A DNA stretch of 64,000 nt. Origin: Nonomuraea coxensis DSM 45129. GTDB lineage: Bacteria > Actinomycetota > Actinomycetes > Streptosporangiales > Streptosporangiaceae. A program made the position numbers and the translations under genes. The stretch's first letter is position 1, and each line of letters begins with the position of its first letter. Below, one piece after another: positions 8,887 through 18,279 of this stretch. The notes below the pieces were generated by a model, which worked only from the letters and a program-made list of their open reading frames with translations, had not been told where the DNA came from and did not search any database. The stretch is from assembly GCF_019397265.1 (NCBI RefSeq), contig NZ_CP068985.1:7165001-7229000 (forward strand). Direction: 5' to 3'.

Positions 8887-10314
8887 ATGTTCGACGTGAT
8901 CATCGCCGGTGGCGGGCCCACCGGCCTGATGCTGGCGGCCGAGCTGCGGTTGCACGGCGCGCAGGTGCTCGTGCTGGAGAAGGACGCCGAGCCGGCCCCG
9001 TACGCCAAGGCTCAGGGCCTGCACGTGCGCAGCATCGAGGTGATGGACCAGCGCGGCCTGCTGGAGCGCTTCCTCGCGCACGGCCGGCGGCACCCGCTGC
9101 GCGCCTCCCTCGCCGGGGCCGACCGGCCCGCGCCCGCCGGGCTGGACACCGCGCACGGCTACCTCCTCGCCATCCCGCAGACCGTCACCGAGCGCCTGCT
9201 GACCGAGCACGCCGCCGGGCTGGGCGCGGAGATCTGGCGGAGCGCCGAGCTGACCGGCCTCAGCCAGGACGAGCACGGCGTGACCGCCGAACTGAGCGAC
9301 GGCACGCGGTTGCGCTCCCGCTACCTCGTGGGCTGCGACGGCGGGCGCAGCACGGTGCGCAAGCTGCTCGGCGTCGGCTTTCCCGGCGAGCCGAGCAGAG
9401 TGGACACACTGCTCGGTGAGATGGAGGCGGACGAGGATCCCGAGGCGATCGCCGCCGCCGTCGCGCGGATCCGCGAGACCCAGCCGCGCTTCGGCCTGCT
9501 GCCGCTGGGCGACGGGATGTACCGGGTGGTCGTGCCCGCCGCGGGCGTGGCCGAGGACCGGGCCGTGCCGCCGACGCTGGAGGAGTTCCGGCAGGGGCTC
9601 AGGGCGGTCGCGGGCACGGACTTCGGCGTGCGAGCGCCGCGCTGGTTGTCCCGCTTCGGCGACGCCACACGCCTGGCCGAACGCTACCGCGACGGCCGGG
9701 TGCTCCTGGCAGGCGACGCGGCCCACATCCATCCGCCGGCCGGCGGGCAAGGGCTCAACCTCGGCATTCAGGACGCGTTCAACCTCGGGTGGAAGCTGGC
9801 CGCCGAGGTCGCGGGCTGGGCGCCTGACGGGCTGCTGGACACCTACGAAGCCGAACGCCGCCCGGTGGCCGCCGCCGTGCTGGACGACACGCGGGTGCGC
9901 ATGCACCTGATGTCCGCCGAGCCGGGACCCCGGGCGGTGGGGCGGCTGCTGACGCGGCTGATGGAGTTCGACGAGGTGACCACGTACCTCATCGAACAGG
10001 TCACCGCCATCGGCGTCCGCTACGACCTCGGCGGCGGCTCCGAGCTGGTGGGGCGGCGGCTGAGGGACGTCCGCCTGAGGCGCGGCCGACTCTACGAGCT
10101 GACGCGCTCCGGCCGTGGCCTCCTGCTCGACCGGACCGGCCGGCTCTCGGCCGAGGGCTGGGCGGATCGCGTGGACCACGTCGTCGATCCCGGCGCCGAG
10201 CTGGACGTCGCCGCCGTACTGCTCCGCCCCGACGGCCACGTGGCGTGGGCCGGCGAGGACCAGGCGGAGCTGGCCGGCGTGCTGCCGCGCTGGTTCGGCG
10301 CTCCCTCCAGGTGA
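8887..10314 (+). CDS. rox: Rifampicin monooxygenase (FAD-dependent aromatic hydroxylase)
   Basis: Flavoprotein monooxygenase of 475 aa. The N-terminal FAD-binding GxGxxG is DVIIAGGGPTGLMLAAELRL. The FAD/NADPH 'DG' motif is YLVGCDGGRSTVRKLLG, and the second FAD motif is LLAGDAAHIHPPAGGQGLNL. The run GLHVRSIEVMDQRGLLERFL with IPQTVTERLLTEHA closely resembles Rox of rifamycin-resistant actinomycetes, which attacks the naphthoquinone and linearises the antibiotic. A thioredoxin-like C-terminal domain follows, as in the family. An RAE-like repeat lies upstream. ATG 8887 follows an AGGGGGG purine run at about 8874-8880. Other aromatic polyketide hydroxylases are related, so biochemical proof would be needed. 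Confidence 0.83.
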   Translation: MFDVIIAGGGPTGLMLAAELRLHGAQVLVLEKDAEPAPYAKAQGLHVRSIEVMDQRGLLERFLAHGRRHPLRASLAGADRPAPAGLDTAHGYLLAIPQTVTERLLTEHAAGLGAEIWRSAELTGLSQDEHGVTAELSDGTRLRSRYLVGCDGGRSTVRKLLGVGFPGEPSRVDTLLGEMEADEDPEAIAAAVARIRETQPRFGLLPLGDGMYRVVVPAAGVAEDRAVPPTLEEFRQGLRAVAGTDFGVRAPRWLSRFGDATRLAERYRDGRVLLAGDAAHIHPPAGGQGLNLGIQDAFNLGWKLAAEVAGWAPDGLLDTYEAERRPVAAAVLDDTRVRMHLMSAEPGPRAVGRLLTRLMEFDEVTTYLIEQVTAIGVRYDLGGGSELVGRRLRDVRLRRGRLYELTRSGRGLLLDRTGRLSAEGWADRVDHVVDPGAELDVAAVLLRPDGHVAWAGEDQAELAGVLPRWFGAPSR

Positions 10315-10422
10315 CCCGAGGCGTCCGTCGCGCCACAACTGCTCTCGCCGGTGACCTTCGATTGGGTAACGGGACGATGATCTCCCAAGCTCGGAAGGCC
10401 CGGTGAAGGGCACTCTTGAAGG

Positions 10423-13400
10423 GTGCCGACATCTTCGGGTCCAGGTCGTGACGTCAGGTCTTCGTGGCCTCGCTGGGTCAGGCGGACGGTCCTGGGCGGA
10501 TCAGCGGCGTTGCTGGCTCTGGGCGTGGCCGGGTTCATGGCGGGGGCTCTGCCCGTGCCCGACTGGCTCCTGGACCGTTGGGACAAACAATCCAGCGTGA
10601 TCAGCATGGTCATCGGCGGCGTGACGATGGTGCTCGCCGTCATCGCGATGAGACGGGACGGCCGCCGGGACACGCCGTCCCCGTCTCAGACGGCCGGCGT
10701 CGGCGCCTCACCGTCCCCAGCGTCCGGGCCGTCCCCGTTCCCGCGGGCGGCCGGGAACGCGGAGGCCGATCGTCCCCCTTCAGAGGGAACCCGGAAAGAG
10801 GCACGAGGGGCACGCCTGGGGTTGTCCGCCGCCCGCGTCCAGGGCTCGGCAGGAGTGTCCGGGGGCGGCTGCCTGGTAGGCGTACGGGAGGTGGTGACCT
10901 GCGCGCACGTTGTCAGCGGAGCGCTGGGGCTGCGCGACGCCGGCCGTCCCGGCGAACCCGTCCTGGTGGACTTCCCCCTGCTCGGCCGGGCGCACCAGCC
11001 GATCATGGCGGAGGTGGTGGCGTGGGACGGCGCGGCCGACGTCGCGCTGCTCCGGCTGGCCGAGCCGCCGCCGCAGGGCACGCAGCCGGCCCGGCCGGTC
11101 ACCGCCGACGACTACTGGGGTCACTCCTTCCGGGTGCTGGGATTCCCCCGTGGGCGGGCGGACAGCGGAGTATGGGCGTCGGGACGGTTGCTCGGCCGAC
11201 GGGGTGACGGCTGGCTGCAGGTGGAGAACCCCGGACGAGGCGGGCACGGCTTCCGTCCCGGATTCAGCGGGGCCACCGTGTGGGACGAGGAGCTGAACGC
11301 GCCGATCGGCATCCTGGCCGCGGGGAACAGCGGTCACGCGGCCCGCACCGCCTACGTGATCCCCGCGGACGTGCTGCTGAGCGGCCTTCCCGACCAGGCG
11401 GCCCAGGCGACCGCCCCCGCGCCGTACCGGGGGTTGGAGGCGTTCAGGGAGGGCGACGCCGACGTCTTCTTCGGCAGGCGCAAGGAGATACGGGATCTGC
11501 TGGACCGGAGCTCGCGGCCCGGCGTCACGGTCGTGTACGGGCCCTCAGGCAGCGGCAAGTCCTCGCTGGTCATGGCCGGGCTGCTGCCTCGGCTGCGGGA
11601 GAAGGCCGGGGTGTGCGTGATCACCGTTCGTCCCGCGCACGGGCGTACGCCGCTCTTCGCACTGGCCGCCGCCCTGCTGCCGGCGCTCGAACCCGAGCGG
11701 GGAGAGACCTCCCGCATGGCTGAGCTGCCCGGCCTGGCCCAGGTGCTGGCCGAGGGCGGGATCGTCGAGGTCGTCCAGCGGGTGCGGGCCAGGACCGGTC
11801 AGGACGAACTCGTGCTGGTCATCGACCAGTTCGAGGAGGTCTTCACCTCGGCCCATCCGGCTGAGGAGTTCGTGTCGGCGCTGCTGCCCCTGCTGCGGGC
11901 AACGGCGGCGGGAGTCCATACGGTGGTGACCGTACGGATCGACTACTCCGACAGGGTGCTCGACCAGCTGCGAACGGCCGATCTCCGGCAAGAGGTCCTC
12001 TACCCGGTCATGCCGCTCGACCGGGACCGGTTGCGTGAGGCGATCGAGAGCCCGGCGCACGAGAGGGGGGTGGTGTTCCAGGCGGACCTGGTCGAGCGCA
12101 TCCTCGACGACGTCGGTGACGAGCCTGGACGGCTCCCCCTGGTGGAGTTCGCCCTGACCATGCTGTGGGACCGGCAGAGCGGCGGCGTGCTGAGCCATGA
12201 CGCCTACCGCGAGATCGAGGGCGCGGCGGGAGCGCTGGCCGCCTACGCCGAGCAGGTCTGGAACGAGCAACTGTCGCCCGCGGACCACCCTCGCGTGCGA
12301 TCCCTGCTTCTCCAACTCGTCCGGCAGGCGCCCGATCACGACCCCTCCTGCGCCGTGCTGCCGCAGGAGGCGCTCAGTGAGGAGCAGTGGCGGCTCGGCC
12401 AGGAACTGGCCACCACCCGGCTGCTGGTCGCCGCGGAAGACCGGCAGGGCGTGCGTACGCTGCGGCTGGCCCACGAGTCGCTGATCAGCCGCTGGGGCAG
12501 GCTGGCCGAGTGGGTCCGCGCCGATCGCGACTTCCGCACCTGGCACCACGATCTGCGGCGCGCCTTCGAACGCTGGTCGGCCGAGCGCGAGACCGACCGG
12601 CTGCTGCGCGGCACCGACCTGGCCACCGCGCGGCACTGGCTGGACGTACGCCATGACGATCTGCGTCCAGCCGAACGAGCCTTCGTCGAGGCGAGCAGCC
12701 ACAGGTCGGCCCAGGTCCGGCGTGGACGGCACGCCATGGGGACCGCCGTCGTGGTCCTCCTCCTCGTCAGCCTGGTCTCCGGCGTCCAGATCTACCGCGG
12801 CCACCTGACGGAACAGGAGAAGCTGCGCACCTCGGCGGCACAGACCCTGGCCGGCCGCGCCGATGAGGATCAGGAAAACCCTGATCTGGCGATCCTGGAG
12901 GCGGTGGCCGCCTACCGCAGCGACCCCCGCGCGCCGAAGGTGGAACGGGCGCTGTTCAACCGCTACAGCGACTTCGCCGGCGCCGACCGTCTGCTGGCCG
13001 GCTCCGGCGTCACCTCACAACGCCTGCTCGCCGCCGAAGACGGCGGGGTGATCATCCAGGAGGAGAGCCACGCGGTCAAGATCTGGCAACCGGACCGAAG
13101 TGCGGCGCTGCCGAAGCAGATAGCGCTGTCGTCGCCTGTGGCGGGAACGGCACTGTCCGCCGACGGCCGCGTGCTGGCCATCGCCGTCGAGGACGGCTCC
13201 GTCGAGCTGTGGAACCCCCGTGAACACCGGCTGCTCGACAAGCTGCCGATTCCCAGGGGGAAGGCGCGGCTCGCCCTCGACCCGGCAGGGCGGTATCTGG
13301 CCGTCCAGCCTGCGGGCCCGCGCCCGGTTCAGGTCTGGGACCTGCGGCTTCGTCAGGCGCGTAGCGTCCCACTGGCCGGTCAGGCGCAGACGCTCCAACT

Positions 13401-14841
13401 CGCCGAGGACGGCCTGCTCTCGGTCTCCCTGGGCGACCACCGGCTGCTGGTGTTCGAGCCCGGACAGTCGCGATCGGCCCGAACAGTGCCGACATCCGCC
13501 GTCTTCGCCCACGACGGCACGATCGCGGCCGGCTGCGTCCCCACCCGGGACGGCATCCGGGTACGCGGCGTGAACCTGCGCACCGGCGCGAGCATCGCCG
13601 ACTTCCCCCTCACTTTCCGCGGTTGCGAGGGTAACGTCAGCAGGCCGGGCACTCTGAGCCACGGCGGCAGGCTGCTGTCCGTGGAGAACGTCCTGATCGA
13701 TCTGCGGGCTGGGCGGATCATCGGCGCGCCGGCCGGGTACGCCTACGCCCCGGCGGTCACCGGCCGCGACGGCCGCTGGAGCATCTGGACGGTCGGCGGC
13801 CCCGGCCTGGTCAGATTCCCCGTCGCGCGCACCCTCGACACCGACCCGCACGAGGTGCTCGAGTCCGCGGTCACCGGCGACGGCGGCCACGTCGTCACCT
13901 ACGACAGCGATGGGCGGCTGCGCGTGTGGGACGCCGCGTCGAAGCTGCTGGTCAACGAGCGGCCCGCGGCGCCGAACAGCGGCTCGGGCACTCAGGTGGC
14001 CACGCGGGTGGTCGCGCTGACCGGACGTCGGGAGATAGCCGTGATCAGTGCCGACTCGCGCGACCTGGTGCTGATGTCCGTACCTGACCTGCGCCCGATC
14101 GGCTCGGCGCGCCTGCCCGCGGGGGCGGACGGGCAGGCGCCGCTCAGTCTGCACGCGGTCGCCGGCGGCCGTCTCGTCGTCTTCGCCCGGGGCATGCTCA
14201 CCGTCTGGGAGACCACGCCGCTGCGGCGGGCGGCCCCCGGGCTGGACCTGCGCGAGCGCCTTTCCGCCCTGAGCCCGCAGGAGGCGGGCCAGGGGCTTGA
14301 CGTGCTGCCGAACGTTGACGGCAACGCGGCGCTGGTCATCGAAGGGACGGCCAGGAAGGTCGAGCACTGGGACCTCACGCTCGGCCGTGCCACCAGGAGC
14401 CACCTGATCCCCGGCAGTGGCGAACTCGTCCCTGTCGCGGCCGGCCCCGACCTGACCCAACTGATCACCTACGCCGCCACCGTCGAAAGGCCCTTCACGG
14501 CCTGGTCGCTTCCCCCCTCAGGACAGCCGGTTCCGGCGGAACCACAAGGCCCGGCCGACGGCCATGCCTTCGATCTGCTCCAGCTCCTCCGCTCGAATCC
14601 CGAACTGCGCTACAACGCATCGTTCTCCATCAGCAGGCTGGGCGACTCCCTGGGCTACCTCACTCTGTTCAGCGGGGGCGGAAAGCTGCTCTACCGCACC
14701 GACGAGGCGCGGATCATGTCCACCGCGCCGCAGGACTGGGCCGCGCACCTGTGCGCCATCCTGGGCGGGCGCTCATTCACCTCGTCAGAACTCGCCCGGC
14801 TGCCGCGGGGCGCCGACCCCACGCCATGCGAACACCGATGA
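10423..14841 (+). CDS. Membrane-bound trypsin-like protease / STAND NTPase / beta-propeller protein
   Basis: Large protein of 1472 aa. Two transmembrane helices lie at about residues 22-42 and 58-76, then a Pro/Ser linker. A trypsin-like domain (about 130-320) shows a complete triad: His162 (TCAHVV), Asp206 (ADVALLRL) and Ser282 (GFSGAT). A STAND-type NTPase follows (start PYRGLEAFREGDADVFFGR; Walker A GPSGSGKSS at 373-381; Walker B ELVLVIDQFEE near 460), then winged-helix and helical parts. A third membrane helix lies at about 772-790. The C-terminal 640 residues are WD40-like repeats (VKIWQP, VELWNP, VQVWDL, LRVWDA). Such sensor-ATPase-effector layouts occur in signalling and anti-phage STANDs; here the target is unknown. 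GTG 10423 is the only start that keeps the first helix; its ribosome site is poor. Confidence 0.8.
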   Translation: MPTSSGPGRDVRSSWPRWVRRTVLGGSAALLALGVAGFMAGALPVPDWLLDRWDKQSSVISMVIGGVTMVLAVIAMRRDGRRDTPSPSQTAGVGASPSPASGPSPFPRAAGNAEADRPPSEGTRKEARGARLGLSAARVQGSAGVSGGGCLVGVREVVTCAHVVSGALGLRDAGRPGEPVLVDFPLLGRAHQPIMAEVVAWDGAADVALLRLAEPPPQGTQPARPVTADDYWGHSFRVLGFPRGRADSGVWASGRLLGRRGDGWLQVENPGRGGHGFRPGFSGATVWDEELNAPIGILAAGNSGHAARTAYVIPADVLLSGLPDQAAQATAPAPYRGLEAFREGDADVFFGRRKEIRDLLDRSSRPGVTVVYGPSGSGKSSLVMAGLLPRLREKAGVCVITVRPAHGRTPLFALAAALLPALEPERGETSRMAELPGLAQVLAEGGIVEVVQRVRARTGQDELVLVIDQFEEVFTSAHPAEEFVSALLPLLRATAAGVHTVVTVRIDYSDRVLDQLRTADLRQEVLYPVMPLDRDRLREAIESPAHERGVVFQADLVERILDDVGDEPGRLPLVEFALTMLWDRQSGGVLSHDAYREIEGAAGALAAYAEQVWNEQLSPADHPRVRSLLLQLVRQAPDHDPSCAVLPQEALSEEQWRLGQELATTRLLVAAEDRQGVRTLRLAHESLISRWGRLAEWVRADRDFRTWHHDLRRAFERWSAERETDRLLRGTDLATARHWLDVRHDDLRPAERAFVEASSHRSAQVRRGRHAMGTAVVVLLLVSLVSGVQIYRGHLTEQEKLRTSAAQTLAGRADEDQENPDLAILEAVAAYRSDPRAPKVERALFNRYSDFAGADRLLAGSGVTSQRLLAAEDGGVIIQEESHAVKIWQPDRSAALPKQIALSSPVAGTALSADGRVLAIAVEDGSVELWNPREHRLLDKLPIPRGKARLALDPAGRYLAVQPAGPRPVQVWDLRLRQARSVPLAGQAQTLQLAEDGLLSVSLGDHRLLVFEPGQSRSARTVPTSAVFAHDGTIAAGCVPTRDGIRVRGVNLRTGASIADFPLTFRGCEGNVSRPGTLSHGGRLLSVENVLIDLRAGRIIGAPAGYAYAPAVTGRDGRWSIWTVGGPGLVRFPVARTLDTDPHEVLESAVTGDGGHVVTYDSDGRLRVWDAASKLLVNERPAAPNSGSGTQVATRVVALTGRREIAVISADSRDLVLMSVPDLRPIGSARLPAGADGQAPLSLHAVAGGRLVVFARGMLTVWETTPLRRAAPGLDLRERLSALSPQEAGQGLDVLPNVDGNAALVIEGTARKVEHWDLTLGRATRSHLIPGSGELVPVAAGPDLTQLITYAATVERPFTAWSLPPSGQPVPAEPQGPADGHAFDLLQLLRSNPELRYNASFSISRLGDSLGYLTLFSGGGKLLYRTDEARIMSTAPQDWAAHLCAILGGRSFTSSELARLPRGADPTPCEHR

Positions 14842-14965
14842 CCTGCTGAGGTGCTCTCGTGAACCGCTGACCGAACTGACCGCGCATACCCCGCTGCCAC
14901 CGGGCACGGTGGAAGGACGCAGCCTCGCCTGAGCGGGCCCGTCAGGCCAGTCCTAGGCTGGGCGG

Positions 14966-15889
14966 GTGCTCAGCAGTAGCAGGCTCCGCGTCCTCCTGGA
15001 GATCTTCCGCACCGGCAGCATCGCCGGCGCGGCCAGAACCATGAAGCTCTCGCCCTCGGCCGTCTCCCACCAGCTGGCCAAGCTGGAGGAGGAGTCGGGC
15101 GTCGGCCTCGTCGAACGCAACGCCCAGAGCCTGCGCCTGACTGAGGCGGGCAGGCGGCTGGCGCTGCGCGCCCAGGAGGTGGCCGACATCCTGGAGGCCG
15201 CCGAGAAGGACCTGCTCGCCCAGGCGCGGGTGGACGCGGGGGAACTGCGGATCGGCTTCTTCGCGTCGGCCGGGTACCGGCTGCTGCCGCTGGCGCTGTC
15301 GCGCTTCGCCGCCCGCTACCCGAACGTGAAGCTCGACCTGGCGGAGGGACAGCCGTACGAGCTGCTGCCGGACCTTGAGCGCGGCGCGCTGGACGTGCTG
15401 GTGGTGTTCGATCACGCGCTCGACCCGTGGCAGCGTCCGGAAAGGGTGGAGGTGCTGCACCTGTTCGACGAGCCGCAGCTGCTCGTGGTCCCCACCGGTC
15501 ACCAGGCGGGGCTGCGTTCCCGGGTACGGCTGGCCGACCTGGCCGAGGAGCCGTGGATCACGACTTTCGGCGCCGAGCACCCGGTGTCGATCCTGGAACG
15601 TGCCAGCATGCTGGAAGGGTTCACGCCGCAGATCCGCTGCCGCAGCGATCATTACGAGGTGACGATCGGGCTGGTACGAGCGGGGCTCGGGGTGGCGCTG
15701 GTGCCCAGCCTCGGGTTGATGGGGGTGACGGGAGTGCAGGTGTGCCGTCTGGCCACGCCGCAGCTGTACCGCCGGATCGGGGTGGCGCGTCGACCGACCA
15801 ACCCCAACCCGGCGGCGCGTTCCTTTCTCGCCTACCTCCGCACGGCCGCCGCCCAGCTCCGCAACTCCCTGGACCCGGCCCTACGCTGA
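14966..15889 (+). CDS. LysR-family transcriptional regulator
   Basis: LysR regulator, 307 aa. The N-terminal winged helix-turn-helix reads LLEIFRTGSIAGAARTMKLS followed by PSAVSHQLAKLEEE. The effector-binding domain has two Rossmann-like lobes (GELRIGFFASAGYRLLPLAL; RAGLGVALVPSLGLMG). It converges on the serine hydrolase gene that ends the D-amino-acid operon at 15947, so control of that operon is a guess from proximity only; the operon promoter is 5 kb away. The start is GTG 14966, with no good ribosome site. Confidence 0.88.
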   Translation: MLSSSRLRVLLEIFRTGSIAGAARTMKLSPSAVSHQLAKLEEESGVGLVERNAQSLRLTEAGRRLALRAQEVADILEAAEKDLLAQARVDAGELRIGFFASAGYRLLPLALSRFAARYPNVKLDLAEGQPYELLPDLERGALDVLVVFDHALDPWQRPERVEVLHLFDEPQLLVVPTGHQAGLRSRVRLADLAEEPWITTFGAEHPVSILERASMLEGFTPQIRCRSDHYEVTIGLVRAGLGVALVPSLGLMGVTGVQVCRLATPQLYRRIGVARRPTNPNPAARSFLAYLRTAAAQLRNSLDPALR

Positions 15890-15946
15890 CCCACCATCCC
15901 GGCCCGCCCGCAACGCCCGCCCGCACTGCGGGGGCCCGGTCAGGTG

Positions 15947-16705
15947 TCAGGGTTGCAGATGGGCGATGAAGAGGCCCGCCTGCCGTACCGCGTGGACCAG
16001 GGCCTGTTCGGAGCCTGCGGGACCGTGGGCGAGGACCGCGTACCCAACCCCGCCCATCAGCCCCACGTCCGTGCGGATCCCCTCATCGGTGCCGGTCTTG
16101 TTGGCCAGCCACGCCGCCTCCAGGTCGTGCCGCACCAGCGCGGGGACCAGGCCGTGGTCGGTGTTGGCCAGCATCCACTCGCGCAGCTGCACCTGCCACC
16201 CCGCGCCTCCCCCGGCCAGCGAAGCCAGCCCGGCCAGTTCCCCGGCCGTCCCCAGCGCGAACGTCGGCGGGTCCGCGGGCGTGCGCGGCTCGCGGATGCG
16301 GTCGAGCAGCCGCGTCCTGGTCAGCCCGAGCGCCGCGGCGGCCGCGTTGACCCGGTCCAGGCCGACGCGGCGCAGCAGCGCGTTCGTCGCGGTGTTGTCG
16401 CTGACCGCCGCGGTCAGCAGCGCCAGGTCGCCGACCGTCCACCGCCGCTGCGACAGCCCCAGCAGCAGGCCGGACCCGCCGCAGTAGTCGTCGTCGACCA
16501 GCTCCACCGGCTCCCCGGCGTCCAGGATGCCGCCTTCGAGGGACATCGCCACCTCCGCCAGCAGCAGCAGCTTCCCCACGCTGGCCAGCGGCAGCTCCAC
16601 GTCGGCGTTGACGGCCGGCCCCGGCGCGCCGGGGCCGCGGACGGCCACCGCCAGCGTCCCCGGGCAGGCCGCGGCGATCTCCTCCAGGGTCTTGGGGGCG
16701 CTCAC
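15947..16705 (-). CDS. Class A beta-lactamase-fold serine hydrolase (cytoplasmic)
   Basis: Protein of 252 aa with the three hallmark motifs of the beta-lactamase / DD-peptidase fold: SxxK at Ser42-Lys45 (ASVGKLL), SDN at 102-104 (VSDNTATN) and KTG at 203-205 (NKTGTDEG). It has no signal peptide or lipobox, so it should act inside the cell, unlike true beta-lactamases. The GTG start overlaps the stop of the D-aminoacylase gene (GTGA). As last gene of an operon for uptake and deacylation of D-amino-acid derivatives it may be an intracellular amidase or peptidase acting on imported muropeptide-like material (inference). Confidence 0.8.
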   Translation of the reverse strand: MSAPKTLEEIAAACPGTLAVAVRGPGAPGPAVNADVELPLASVGKLLLLAEVAMSLEGGILDAGEPVELVDDDYCGGSGLLLGLSQRRWTVGDLALLTAAVSDNTATNALLRRVGLDRVNAAAAALGLTRTRLLDRIREPRTPADPPTFALGTAGELAGLASLAGGGAGWQVQLREWMLANTDHGLVPALVRHDLEAAWLANKTGTDEGIRTDVGLMGGVGYAVLAHGPAGSEQALVHAVRQAGLFIAHLQP

Positions 16706-18279
16706 GGCGTGACCACCCCTCCGGGGCGGGCCGCCGTCAGGTCGCCGTCGCGGACCGCGACCTGCCCGGCCACCACCACGGCGCGCAACCCGTCCGGCGG
16801 CAGCAGCGGATCCTGGTAGGTCGCCCCGTCGGCCACCGTGGCTGGATCGAACAGCACGAGATCCGCGTGCGCCCCGTCACGGACCGCGCCCCGGTCCCGC
16901 AGCCCGAAACGCGCCGCGGCCATGCCGGTCATCTTCGCCACGGCCGACTCCAGCGAGAGCAGCCCCTGCTCCCTGACGTACCGTCCGAGCACTCGCGGGA
17001 ACGTCCCCGCCAGCCGCGGGTGCGGATGTCCCGGCTTGGGCACTCCGTCCGAGCCGATCATCGAGAAGTCGCACGCGAGCACCCGCCGCACGTCGTCCTC
17101 CCGCATCGAGTGGCTGATGATCGTCACCTCACCCTCCTCGGCCAGCAGCAGCTCCGCCGCCGCGTCCACCGGATCGCCGCCGAGCGAGGCGATCGTGCGC
17201 CCCTCGACCTCCGGGTTGCGCACCGCGCACGCCACCGAGATGCGGTCCCAGCCGCCGTTGCCGACCGTGTTCTCCCAGCCGGGCACACCCTCGGCGATGG
17301 CCCGCCGCATCCGCTCCCGCTGCGCCGGGTCCCGCAGCCGCTCCAGCAGGGCCCCTGTTCCGCCGTCGTTGGCCCACGGCGGCAGCATCGCCGACAGCGA
17401 CGTCGACGCCTCGGTGTAGGGGTAGACGTCGCAGGTGACGTCCATCCCGCCGGCGCGCAGCTCGGACAGGTAGGCCAGCGTGCGCTCGGTGCGGCCCCAT
17501 GCGTACTTGCCCGCCGTCTTGTGGTGGGAGACGTGCAGCGCCGCGCCGCTCCTGCGGGCGATCTTCACCGCCTCCTCCAGCGCCTCCTCCACGCGCGCCA
17601 TCTCGTCGCGCAGGTGCGTCACGTACGGCCTGCCGTACCGCGCCGCGACCCTGGCCAGTGCCACCACCTCGTCGGTGCCGCCGTATGTGCCGGGCGTGTA
17701 GATCAGGCCGGTCGACAGGCCGGCCGCGCCCTGGGCGAGCGCCCGGTCCAGCAGGTCGCACATGACGTCGAGCTCGTACGGCGTGGCCGCCCGGTCCGCG
17801 TAGCCCACGACCCCGGCCCGGAGGGTGCCGTGCCCCACGAGAGAGGCCAGGTGGTTCGACCGGGGAGCCTCCCCATGGGCCGCCGCAAAGCCCTCGAAGT
17901 CCTCAAATATGGGTACGTTGCCCCCGAAACCGACGCGGCTTGAGCCCCGCATCTCCGGGATCCGCTCGGGCAGCGCCGGGAAGAGCCCCGACCCGCAGTT
18001 GCCGCTGATCTCGACCGTCACCCCCATCCGGACAGGCGCGGCGGCCAGTTCCCATGCCTCGGGACCCAGCAGGGTGGCGGCGTCGGAATGCGTGTGCACG
18101 TCGATGAAGCCGGGGGCGACCACCAGACCGCCGGCGTCGAGGACCTCCCGCGCCGCGGCCTCCCCTCCGGGGGGCAGCAGGACGACGCGGCCCTCGCGCA
18201 CGCCCACGTCGGCCCGGCGCAGGGGGGTGCCCGTGCCGTCGGCGACCCGGCCGCCGCGGATCACCAGGTCGAGGTTCAA
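16702..18279 (-). CDS. N-acyl-D-amino-acid deacylase (D-aminoacylase), amidohydrolase superfamily
   Basis: Metal-dependent amidohydrolase of 525 aa that removes N-acyl groups from D-amino acids, or hydrolyses related amides. It starts VIRGGRVADGTGTPLRRADV, the composite beta-sandwich. The metal-binding HxH is GFIDVHTHSD, further ligands are in THLRDEM and VSHHKTAGK, and SDGVPKPGHPHPRLAGTFPR near the C-terminus is the classic D-aminoacylase motif. It ends in a second part of the sandwich with LVLFDPATVADGATYQDP. The start codon is TTG at 18279, overlapping the ATPase stop (TTGA), so translation is coupled. Homologous dipeptidase-like members act on N-acyl-D-Glu or D-Asp; the precise substrate is not visible. 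Confidence 0.87.
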   Translation of the reverse strand: MNLDLVIRGGRVADGTGTPLRRADVGVREGRVVLLPPGGEAAAREVLDAGGLVVAPGFIDVHTHSDAATLLGPEAWELAAAPVRMGVTVEISGNCGSGLFPALPERIPEMRGSSRVGFGGNVPIFEDFEGFAAAHGEAPRSNHLASLVGHGTLRAGVVGYADRAATPYELDVMCDLLDRALAQGAAGLSTGLIYTPGTYGGTDEVVALARVAARYGRPYVTHLRDEMARVEEALEEAVKIARRSGAALHVSHHKTAGKYAWGRTERTLAYLSELRAGGMDVTCDVYPYTEASTSLSAMLPPWANDGGTGALLERLRDPAQRERMRRAIAEGVPGWENTVGNGGWDRISVACAVRNPEVEGRTIASLGGDPVDAAAELLLAEEGEVTIISHSMREDDVRRVLACDFSMIGSDGVPKPGHPHPRLAGTFPRVLGRYVREQGLLSLESAVAKMTGMAAARFGLRDRGAVRDGAHADLVLFDPATVADGATYQDPLLPPDGLRAVVVAGQVAVRDGDLTAARPGGVVTP

